Assembly (NCBI RefSeq): GCF_915070105.1 | Contig: NZ_CAJZFJ010000029.1 | Span: forward strand, 1 to 27,128 | Direction: 5' to 3' | Length of the DNA: 27,128 nt | Source: an uncultured Porphyromonas sp. | Lineage (GTDB): Bacteria; Bacteroidota; Bacteroidia; Bacteroidales; Porphyromonadaceae | In this document: positions 7,452-14,000 of the stretch, piece after piece | How the letters are laid out: each line of letters starts with the position of its first letter | How positions within the stretch are numbered: position 1 is the first letter of the stretch | The notes under the pieces: generated by a model | The model's database searches: none | Told to the model about the DNA's origin: nothing | Seen by the model: the letters and a program-made list of their open reading frames with translations, nothing else | Program-made: the position numbers and the translations under genes

Positions 7452-7868
7452 ATGTTCTACTTTCTCTCCGTACTCATCCTGCTAGCCTCCCTCGGACTGG
7501 TCTTGCTGGTGATCGTACAGAAGTCTAAGGGTGGAGGTCTGGCCTCTCCCTTTGCCTCAACCAATAATATTATGGGGGTGCGTAAGACGACCGATGTACT
7601 AGAGAAGGCTACGTGGTGGCTCTTCGGCATCGTCGCCGTCCTCTGTATCGTCTCGACACGCTTTGTCGGCACAGGTACGAGCTCTGCCTCTCGCACCCAA
7701 GAGACACTAGAGCAGAATGCTGCCAAGGGCTCTGCTCCAGCTGCTCTGCCTAACTTCGGGGGAGAAGCTCCCGCCACGAGCCCTAGCGCTCCCGCTCAGG
7801 GTGCACAGACTCCTGCTGAGACTCCTGCCCCAGCACCCGTAGAAGCTCCTGCTCCTGCTGCACAGTAA
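7452..7868 (+). CDS. secG: Preprotein translocase subunit SecG
   Basis: Small membrane subunit of SecYEG that aids SecA-driven export. It shows the expected two hydrophobic helices (about 1-20 and 52-68) flanking the conserved loop: VIVQKSKGGGLASPF and NIMGVRKTTDVLEKATW. Residues 85-138 form an Ala/Pro/Glu-rich, probably disordered tail (APAPVEAPAPAAQ at the end). Long tails like this are common in Bacteroidetes SecG but make the protein longer (138 residues) than the ~110 of E. coli. Last gene of the sigma-54 activator-lptE-TPR-secG cluster; a strong stem-loop follows at 7901. Confidence 0.95.
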   Translation: MFYFLSVLILLASLGLVLLVIVQKSKGGGLASPFASTNNIMGVRKTTDVLEKATWWLFGIVAVLCIVSTRFVGTGTSSASRTQETLEQNAAKGSAPAALPNFGGEAPATSPSAPAQGAQTPAETPAPAPVEAPAPAAQ

Positions 7869-7900
7869 TTAGCTTTGCCCCCATAGGGCAGAAGCACTAA

Positions 7901-7950
7901 GAGCTACCCGCACATCCACACCGCATCGAGTGTGGACGTGCGGGTAGCTC
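7901..7950. terminator. Long stem-loop downstream of secG
   Basis: Arms 7901-7921 and 7930-7950 pair over 21 positions with a single mismatch, around an 8-nt loop. There is no strong T-run after it (CGTTTCTAGG). Its position 32 bases after the secG stop supports a terminator or 3'-end stabilising role. Confidence 0.7.
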
Positions 7951-8004
7951 CGTTTCTAGGGGAAGGGGGTGTCTTAAGGGGGCTTTTAGGTTAAGGATTT
8001 TTAT

Positions 8005-8012
8005 TACCTTTG
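8005..8012 (+). promoter_or_regulatory. -7 promoter box of rpsP
   Basis: TACCTTTG matches TAnnTTTG; a TTTT at 7984-7987 lies about 17 bases upstream as a possible weak -33 element. The ATG is 52 bases downstream of the box. Confidence 0.6.
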
Positions 8013-8064
8013 TCGCGGACTAATGCAACGAAGCAGAAGTAACTAAACAACATTTACAAGTTTA

Positions 8065-8610
8065 ATGGCAACTAAGATTAGATTGCAACGCCACGGTCGT
8101 AAGGCTTATCCCTTCTATAAGATTGTGGTAGCAGACAGTAGAGCGCCACGAGATGGCAAGTTTATTGAGAAGCTCGGTACGTACAACCCCAACACCGAGC
8201 CTGCCACAGTAGATTTGGACTTCGAGCGCGCTTTGCATTGGCTACATGTCGGTGCTCAACCCTCCGATACAGCCCGTAGCATCCTCTCCCATGAGGGTGT
8301 TCTCCTGAAGAAGCACCTCCTCGCAGGGGTGAAGAAGGGCGCCTTCGACGAAGTTACGGCTGAAGCGAAGTTCGAGGCCTGGAAGGCTAAGAAGGATGGT
8401 GAGCTCGGCACCCTGAAGGATGCTCTAGCTAAGAAGAAGGCAAGCGAAGCTAAGGCAGCCCTCGAGGCTGAGCAGGCTGCTAACAAGGCTAAGGCCGCAG
8501 TAGTAGCTGCTAAGAAGCAGGCTGAAGAAGAGGCTAAGGCCGCTGCTGAAGCTCCTGCCGAAGAAGCACAAGATACTCCAGCTACAGAGGAAGCCCCAGC
8601 AGAAGCTTAA
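8065..8610 (+). CDS. rpsP: 30S ribosomal protein S16 with long charged C-terminal extension
   Basis: The first ~80 residues are the S16 fold that helps nucleate the 30S body: IRLQRHGRKAYPFYKIVVAD (5-24), RDGKFIEKLGTYNP (30-43), then the helix with LHWLHVGAQPSDTARSIL. The remaining ~100 residues are a Lys/Ala/Glu-rich, probably helical and disordered tail ending in EEAPAEA. E. coli S16 is about 82 residues; tails of this kind are typical of Bacteroidetes. The gene stands alone, with its own promoter (8005-8012) and terminator (8653-8718). A short minus-strand open frame (8425-8697) overlapping the tail and terminator is a shadow. Confidence 0.97.
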   Translation: MATKIRLQRHGRKAYPFYKIVVADSRAPRDGKFIEKLGTYNPNTEPATVDLDFERALHWLHVGAQPSDTARSILSHEGVLLKKHLLAGVKKGAFDEVTAEAKFEAWKAKKDGELGTLKDALAKKKASEAKAALEAEQAANKAKAAVVAAKKQAEEEAKAAAEAPAEEAQDTPATEEAPAEA

Positions 8611-8652
8611 TCGACCTCCTCTCTTGAAATAGAGATGTCTTCGATGGAACAT

Positions 8653-8718
8653 AACGGATACCTGTCCCTTCATACCCCCTACGGGGACGTGGAGCACGGG
8701 TATCCGTTGGCTCTTTTA
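8653..8718 (+). terminator. Rho-independent-type terminator of rpsP
   Basis: AACGGATACC (8653-8662) pairs perfectly with GGTATCCGTT (8699-8708). An inner GTCCC/GGGAC stem (about 8664-8687) extends it, and GGCTCTTTTA follows. Confidence 0.75.
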
Positions 8719-8877
8719 TAAAAGCACCTAAAGGTGCTCACTACTCACTAACGAAGCTCAGCTCTACGACATCCCACTCGGATGATACAAGCCTCGGGTC
8801 CACAACCCTAGCTTGTCTCCCTCCTCCCTCTCCCTCCAAAGATTGATAGAATTACAGACTAAACACAATTCGCACAC

Positions 8878-11800
8878 ATGAAGAAGTATTTACTCCGTTT
8901 CTTCGCTCTAGTGGCAATCTGCCTTTGGGCTCCGTCGCTCTGGGCCCAAGTGACGACCTCGTCTGTCAATGGTACGATTACCGATGACAGCAGCAAGGAA
9001 GTCCTAGTCGGAGCAACAGTCGTCGCCAAGCACCTACCAACAGGGACGACCTATGGTACAATCACGAATGCCAAGGGGAACTTTAGCATCGTAGGGATGC
9101 GCCCAGGTGGCCCCTACACGCTCTCCATCTCCTACATTGGCTTTGAGACAATCACGCTGAGCAATATCAACCTTGCCCTCGGGGAAACAGAGACCTTCAA
9201 CGTCAAGATGAAGGATGGTGCTACCCAGCTCACGGACGTCGTCGTCACAGGGCAGAAGGGAAGCAACTTCAACCTCCAGAAGACTGGTGCAGGATCGAGC
9301 TTCTCTCGCCGTAGCATCGAGCGTGTGCCCTCCGTATCTCGTAGTATCTACGATATCGCTAAGCTCACGCCTCAGTCCAATGGTAATGGCTCCTTCGCTG
9401 GTGCCAACAGCCGCTTCAATAGCTTCCAGATCGACGGTGCAGTGAACAACGACGTCTTCGGTCTCGGTACCTCGGGTAAGAATGCTATTTCTCTGGAGGC
9501 CATCGATGCTCTTCAGGTCGTCATCGCACCCTTCGACGTCCGTCAGTCTGGCTTCACGGGCGGGGGGATGAACGCGATCACCAAGTCTGGGACGAATACC
9601 TTCCACGGGTCTGTCTACGACTACTTCTACAACCAGGATTTCTTTGGCTCGACTCCAGGCAAGGACGTCAAGAACCGCAAGAAGCTCGACAAGCAGTATG
9701 AGAATACCGTCGGCTTTACCTTCGGAGGACCGATCATTCAGGACAAGCTCTTCTTCTTCGCTAACGGGGAGTTCATCAATCAGGTCTATCCCTCCAACTA
9801 CATCGCAGGGGATCAGAACTCCAAGATCACCAAGGAGGAAGCCGACAAGGTACAGCAGAAGCTCAAGGAACTCGGCTACGATGCTGGTGGATACCAGTCA
9901 CGAGACATCCCCAATCGTACCTACAAGGGGCTCTTCCGTCTCGACTGGAATATCAATCAGGCCCATCACCTGACCCTGCGCTACAGTCACATCAACGACA
10001 AGCCCTACGTCTTCAGCAACACCCCCACTAGTATGCTCTTCTACAATACGGGGTACTACAGACGTAGCATCACCAACACCATCGTCGCTGAGCTGAACTC
10101 TAAGCTGAATGCCAATCTCTCCAATGAGCTACGCGTCAGCTACAGCGGTATCCGTGACAAGCGTTTCTACAATGGTAAGCCCTTCCCCTTCCTCTCTATT
10201 GACCTCGGGGCAAACCGTCAGATACAGGCTGGGGTAGACCAGCATACTCCCGCCAACGAGCTAGATCAGGACATCTTCTCGCTGACCAACAACCTCTCGC
10301 TCAACCTCGGCAACCACAGCTTCACCTTCGGGACGCATAACGAGCTCTTCCGTATGAGGAACCTCTTTATCGCCAACCTCTACGGAGCCTACTCTTATCG
10401 TAACCGAACCATACCCAATCCACTAGATCCTACGAAACCAATCGAGGTCACTGGACTCGAGGACTTCCTGAAGATCGGTACAGCCGATGAGATAGGTCCA
10501 CAGAACTTCAACTACTCCTCCGTCAATACGGCGGTTACCAACGACCCTCTCTGGGCTCCACGCTTCACCGCAGGGCAGATCGGCCTCTATGCACAGGACG
10601 AGTGGAAGGTATCGGACAAGCTCCGTCTAACCCTCGGGTTACGTATCGATATGCCTTTCTTCATAGACCGTCCGACAGCTAACGCAGCATTCAATAGCTC
10701 TGCGCTGGCCAAGAAGCATGGTGTTACCAATAACTACCTTCCTCCCCTCAAGCCTCTCTTCTCTCCCCGCTTTGGCTTCCGCTATACGATAGACGATGAC
10801 AACCGCTATCTCCTGCGTGGGGGATCGGGGATCTTCACTGGTCGTGTCCCCTTCGTGTGGATCTCCAATAGCTTCTCCAATAGTGGTATTGAGTATGCTC
10901 GTACCTCTCGTGATAAGGATGATGCCCGTAACAATGTCCGCTTCGCTGCCGACCCTCTCTCTCCTCAGGGACAAGCTAATGTGCTACCGGGCTCCACGGA
11001 GATCGACATGGTAGGTAAGGACTTTGTCTATCCTCAGGTCTGGCGCTCTAACCTCGCTTTCGAGACTCGCCTGCCCTTTGGAGTAAAGGCTACACTTGAG
11101 GGAATGTACACCAAGACCCTCAACAACATCCGCTACAAGGATCTAGGTCTCGAGGAGACTACTCCTATGGATCATGGTAATGGCATCAAGCGTACGGTCT
11201 ACAACAGAGTAGAGAGCAATAAGTACTCCAACCTCATCCTCATGTCTAACTCCTCTAAGGGATATAGCTACAACCTCACTGCTACCCTCAGCAAGGACTT
11301 CGCCTTTGGTCTTGACGCCTCGATTGCCTATACCTTCGGTGAGACTAAGGCTGCCAATGATGGACTTTCCTCACAGGCTGTCTCCAACTGGATCTACAAC
11401 TACTCCAATGATATCAATGGCGACGAGCTCTACTACTCCAACTTCGATACCCGCCACCGCATCGTCGGTCAGCTCAACTATCGTGTAGAGTATGCCAAGA
11501 ACTTCGCTACGACCATCGGTATCATCTACACCGGCCAGTCTGGCCCTCGTTACTCTGTCCTCTCCTACACAGACCTCAATGGTGATGGTAAGGGATCTAA
11601 TGACCTCGCTTATCTCCCCGAGACGGCACTCAAGGGTAGTAAGTCAGCCTACACCTATGAGCAGTTCCTCAAGGATCACCCAGACATCGCTGCCTACAAG
11701 GGTAAGATCGCTCCACGTAATGCCTTCATGGCTCCCTTCTTCCACAAGTTCGACCTACACTTCGCTCAGGACTTCTACCTCAACGTCGGTGGTCGCCGTC

Positions 11801-12018
11801 ATACCCTACAGCTCAATGCCGACATCATCAATATCGGCAACCTCCTCAACCGAGGCTGGGGGATGGAGCCAAGGGTAAAGTACAACAGCATCTCGCCCCT
11901 CACATATGATAAGGTAAAGAAGGAATACAGTTTCTCCTCATCTACCCCTCACCCCTGGACATACTCTGATATCAACTCTCGCTGGAGAGCACAGGTCGGT
12001 ATCAAGTACACGTTCTAG
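8878..12018 (+). CDS. TonB-dependent outer-membrane receptor, Oar-like
   Basis: A 1046-residue outer-membrane protein. The Sec signal peptide MKKYLLRFFALVAICLW ends near WAQ (about residue 24). A carboxypeptidase-regulatory-like domain follows (about 25-115: GTITDDSSKEVLVGATV, GMRPGGPYTLSISYIGFE), then a TonB plug (about 118-235: FQIDGAVNNDVFG, AIDALQVVIAPFDVRQSGFTGG) and a large beta-barrel ending WRAQVGIKYTF, with a terminal aromatic typical of BAM substrates. This order is that of the Oar/SusC-like receptors of Bacteroidetes. There is no SusD partner next to it, so it is not a standard SusCD pair; the ligand is unknown. It stands alone, with no exact TAnnTTTG box nearby, and ends at a strong terminator. 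Confidence 0.95.
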   Translation: MKKYLLRFFALVAICLWAPSLWAQVTTSSVNGTITDDSSKEVLVGATVVAKHLPTGTTYGTITNAKGNFSIVGMRPGGPYTLSISYIGFETITLSNINLALGETETFNVKMKDGATQLTDVVVTGQKGSNFNLQKTGAGSSFSRRSIERVPSVSRSIYDIAKLTPQSNGNGSFAGANSRFNSFQIDGAVNNDVFGLGTSGKNAISLEAIDALQVVIAPFDVRQSGFTGGGMNAITKSGTNTFHGSVYDYFYNQDFFGSTPGKDVKNRKKLDKQYENTVGFTFGGPIIQDKLFFFANGEFINQVYPSNYIAGDQNSKITKEEADKVQQKLKELGYDAGGYQSRDIPNRTYKGLFRLDWNINQAHHLTLRYSHINDKPYVFSNTPTSMLFYNTGYYRRSITNTIVAELNSKLNANLSNELRVSYSGIRDKRFYNGKPFPFLSIDLGANRQIQAGVDQHTPANELDQDIFSLTNNLSLNLGNHSFTFGTHNELFRMRNLFIANLYGAYSYRNRTIPNPLDPTKPIEVTGLEDFLKIGTADEIGPQNFNYSSVNTAVTNDPLWAPRFTAGQIGLYAQDEWKVSDKLRLTLGLRIDMPFFIDRPTANAAFNSSALAKKHGVTNNYLPPLKPLFSPRFGFRYTIDDDNRYLLRGGSGIFTGRVPFVWISNSFSNSGIEYARTSRDKDDARNNVRFAADPLSPQGQANVLPGSTEIDMVGKDFVYPQVWRSNLAFETRLPFGVKATLEGMYTKTLNNIRYKDLGLEETTPMDHGNGIKRTVYNRVESNKYSNLILMSNSSKGYSYNLTATLSKDFAFGLDASIAYTFGETKAANDGLSSQAVSNWIYNYSNDINGDELYYSNFDTRHRIVGQLNYRVEYAKNFATTIGIIYTGQSGPRYSVLSYTDLNGDGKGSNDLAYLPETALKGSKSAYTYEQFLKDHPDIAAYKGKIAPRNAFMAPFFHKFDLHFAQDFYLNVGGRRHTLQLNADIINIGNLLNRGWGMEPRVKYNSISPLTYDKVKKEYSFSSSTPHPWTYSDINSRWRAQVGIKYTF

Positions 12019-12046
12019 GCAGTATTCTTAGGCTACTTCAGCCTAT

Positions 12047-12085
12047 AGGGGCTACACCTCACTTGGGGTGTAGCCCCTTTCTTTT
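12047..12085 (+). terminator. Rho-independent terminator of the Oar-like gene
   Basis: AGGGGCTACACC (12047-12058) pairs perfectly with GGTGTAGCCCCT (12067-12078), followed by TTCTTTTT. A small TAGGCT/AGCCTA stem (12029-12045) precedes it. This is the clearest intrinsic terminator in the window. Confidence 0.9.
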
Positions 12086-12384
12086 TGCACATTCTGTCTT
12101 TGCTCCGGCTTCCTGTCCTTCACTGCGCCCTACGACCTCTTCGCCATCGCTTAGCTCGTTCATCTTTCTTTTGCACCCCAACGCTCTCCCTCCACCTTCC
12201 CCTCTCTGCCGGGGTGCCGTAATGTGTACTAGGTAGGGGGAAGGGGAGAGCACCCTCTCTGTCCAAGTATCATAATGTGCGCTCGGGTAAGGCTCAAGGA
12301 GTAGAGCTCCACCCTCTCTGCTCGGGGGGAATATCGATCATCTCTAGAGAGGAAACACAGACCTATAATGAGCCCAGAAGAGGA

Positions 12385-12398
12385 CTCGGTATGTTCGC
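12385..12398 (+). repeat. Single copy of dispersed CTCGGTATG element
   Basis: CTCGGTATGTTCGC here is identical over 14 bases to 24051-24064, the right arm of a perfect palindrome upstream of uvrC. Confidence 0.6.
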
Positions 12399-12445
12399 TA
12401 GCGCCCCTTCGGAGTCTCCGATACAGAGCGAGTTAGGAGGGAGTA

Positions 12446-12507
12446 GTGTACACGTGTGTACACCATAGTGTACCAACGTGTACACAGAAGTATACACACG
12501 TGTACAC
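12446..12507. repeat. Phased array of six GTGTACAC palindromes, 22-bp period
   Basis: Sites start at 12446, 12456, 12468, 12478, 12490 and 12500; steps are 10, 12, 10, 12, 10. Four are perfect GTGTACAC; the third is GTGTACCA and the fifth GTATACAC. The array is thus three 22-bp units, each two palindromes 2 bp apart plus a 4-bp spacer. The whole block also folds: 12443-12463 pairs with 12490-12510 with one mismatch. Sites spaced near one helical turn would face the same side of DNA. No adjacent gene explains it. Confidence 0.85.
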
Positions 12508-12512
12508 TACAT

Positions 12513-12525
12513 CGCTCTCGGTATG
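12513..12525 (+). repeat. Second single copy of the dispersed CTCGGTATG element
   Basis: CGCTCTCGGTATG here is identical over 13 bases to 24047-24059 and 24116-24128. It begins 6 bases after the last GTGTACAC site. Confidence 0.6.
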
Positions 12526-12732
12526 TCCTCTGTGGGGCTCTTTTGTACTACGTTGCTCGGGACTCACGTCTAGCGTTCCAGAGATACGGCTAAGATACCT
12601 CCTTGGGCATGAAAGGTTATCGTCAAAGAGCTAAAGAATCAAAGCGAGAAGCATACTAAAAGAGATCATCCATTGGCTCTGAGGGTATAAGTGGAGCGAT
12701 AGTAACGATGGTAGGGATTTGGGGGGCGTCAA

Positions 12733-13045
12733 GGCTAGAATGTGAGGGTGCTCATAGAGGGATATGGGGAAGAGTGGGAGAGTGATGGCTAGAATGTGAG
12801 GGTATCCATAGAGGGATGTGTGGAAGAGTGGGAAGGTGATGGCTGGACTGTGAGGGGACTTATAGAGGGATATGGGGAAGAGTGGGGGAGTGATGGCAGG
12901 AATGTGGGGGTGTCCATAGAGGGATGTCGGGAAGAGTGGGGAAGTGATGGCTGGACTGTGAGGGGACTTATAGAGGGATGTGGGGAAGAGTGGGGGATGG
13001 CTGGCTGGAATGTGGGGGGGGCTCATAGAGGGATGTCGGGAATGT
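12733..13045. repeat. 54-bp minisatellite, six units, G-rich on the plus strand
   Basis: Units begin at 12733, 12787, 12841, 12895, 12949 and 13003, an exact 54-bp period; the sixth decays after about 13040. Shared core: ATAGAGGGAT, then GGGGAAGAGTGGGG in most units. Units 3 and 5 are almost identical over 48 bases and units 2 and 4 resemble each other, which suggests growth by 108-bp duplication. Units 1, 3, 4 and 5 each keep four G-runs of three or more with loops of about 9-10, 4-5 and 6 bases. There are no spacers, so it is not a CRISPR array. Confidence 0.9.
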
Positions 13046-13184
13046 AGGAGGAGCGATTATGGGGATGTGGAGATGGCGATAGCTGGGATGGGGGCGCACG
13101 ATGGCGGTTAGGGGTGGAGGCGGATAAAGGCTTTTGTCTACGGGAGATAGGGAGGGTAGCGAGGGCTTTTTACGGGAAAAGTCG

Positions 13185-13192
13185 TATCTTTC
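13185..13192 (+). promoter_or_regulatory. Possible -7 promoter box of kdsB
   Basis: TATCTTTC differs from TAnnTTTG only at the last base and lies 53 bases before the kdsB ATG. A TTTTT (13167-13171) is upstream. Confidence 0.35.
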
Positions 13193-13245
13193 GTTATTCT
13201 ATCGGGCTCTAAGGACAGAGCTCGGAGTATGGACAGACCCTATTT

Positions 13246-13986
13246 ATGCGTATCCTTACCCTTATTCCCGCTCGCTATGCCTCGACACGCTTCCCCGGTA
13301 AGCCCCTTGTGCTGATCCAGGGCAAGCCCATGATCCTGCATGTCGTAGAGCGGGCTCTCCTCGTGACCCCCGAGGTGGCCGTGGCCACCGACGACCAGCG
13401 TATCTATGACGTCGTCACACAGGCTGGCTATCGGGCGATCCTCACCACGGGCGATCATAGCTCGGGTACCTCCCGTTGCCTAGAGGCCTATGAGCGTCTA
13501 GGTCAGGAGGCTGATGTGCTTATCAACCTCCAGGGGGATGAGCCCTTCATCGCCGAGGAGCATATCCGCCTCTTGGTCCGAGCCTTCGATGACCCCGAGA
13601 CCCAGATCGCTACACTTGCCCAACCCTTCCCCCCGACAGCGACCAATGAGGAGCTTGCCAACCCCAATGCCGTGAAGGTCGTACGTGCCTCCTCGGGGCG
13701 AGCCCTCTACTTCAGTCGCTCCGTCATCCCCTATCTGAGAGGGGTAGAGGGGGCTTGGGCTGCACAGCACGAGTATCTGAAGCACATCGGACTCTATGCC
13801 TTCCGCACGAGCCTGCTGGATCGCCTAGGCTCGTTACCCGCCTCTCCTCTGGAGCAAGGGGAGAGCCTCGAGCAGCTGAGATGGCTCTCGGCAGGCCTGC
13901 ACATACAGGTACAGCTCACCGATGAGCCCACGGTCGGGATCGATACCCCCGAGGACCTTGCACGCATCAGCCAGCTACACCCCTAA
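13246..13986 (+). CDS. kdsB: 3-deoxy-manno-octulosonate cytidylyltransferase
   Basis: Activates Kdo with CTP to CMP-Kdo, needed for the LPS inner core. The 246 residues are standard. Signatures: PARYASTRFPGKPL (8-21) nucleotide-binding loop, GDHSSGTSR (69-77), NLQGDEP (94-100) with Mg-binding Asp98, HIGLYAFR (about 195-202) and GIDTPEDL near the C-terminus with the second metal Asp. The ATG at 13246 gives the canonical start. It precedes dnaG by 14 bases, probably in one transcript. The promoter is likely at 13185-13192, just after the G-rich minisatellite. Confidence 0.97.
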   Translation: MRILTLIPARYASTRFPGKPLVLIQGKPMILHVVERALLVTPEVAVATDDQRIYDVVTQAGYRAILTTGDHSSGTSRCLEAYERLGQEADVLINLQGDEPFIAEEHIRLLVRAFDDPETQIATLAQPFPPTATNEELANPNAVKVVRASSGRALYFSRSVIPYLRGVEGAWAAQHEYLKHIGLYAFRTSLLDRLGSLPASPLEQGESLEQLRWLSAGLHIQVQLTDEPTVGIDTPEDLARISQLHP

Positions 13987-14000
13987 GTATCTATACGGCC

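Larger units (their letters stand above)
12019..13245. other. 1.2 kb gene-free region with several repeat systems
   Basis: After the Oar terminator no convincing gene is seen. Contents in order: three loose copies of a CCCTCTCTG motif (12200, 12253, 12312), two single copies of the CTCGGTATG element (12385, 12517), the GTGTACAC array (12446-12507), a stretch without features (12526-12730), the 54-bp minisatellite (12733-about 13045), a G-rich stretch, and the presumed kdsB promoter. Short open frames on both strands across the repeats owe their openness to the 54-bp (18-codon) period. Confidence 0.75.

Noticed and set aside
9034..9606. 190-codon minus-strand frame within the Oar-like receptor gene
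   Set aside because: It is antisense to the conserved plug domain and has no family features; GC-rich coding DNA often leaves an open antisense frame.
8878..12018. SusC of a SusCD polysaccharide-utilisation locus
   Set aside because: No SusD-like lipoprotein gene follows; a terminator and a gene-free region do. The Oar-like reading fits better.
12059..12634. Short frames of 62-64 codons on both strands
   Set aside because: They cross the Oar terminator or the GTGTACAC array and have low-complexity, repeat-derived translations.
12733..13045. CRISPR array
   Set aside because: The 54-bp units abut directly with no unique spacers, units diverge along their whole length, and no cas genes are nearby.
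12693..13057. Target-site duplication (GGAGCGAT at 12693 and 13050) flanking the minisatellite as evidence of insertion
   Set aside because: The 8-bp match lies in low-complexity G/A-rich sequence, no terminal inverted repeats or transposase accompany it, and chance is a sufficient explanation.
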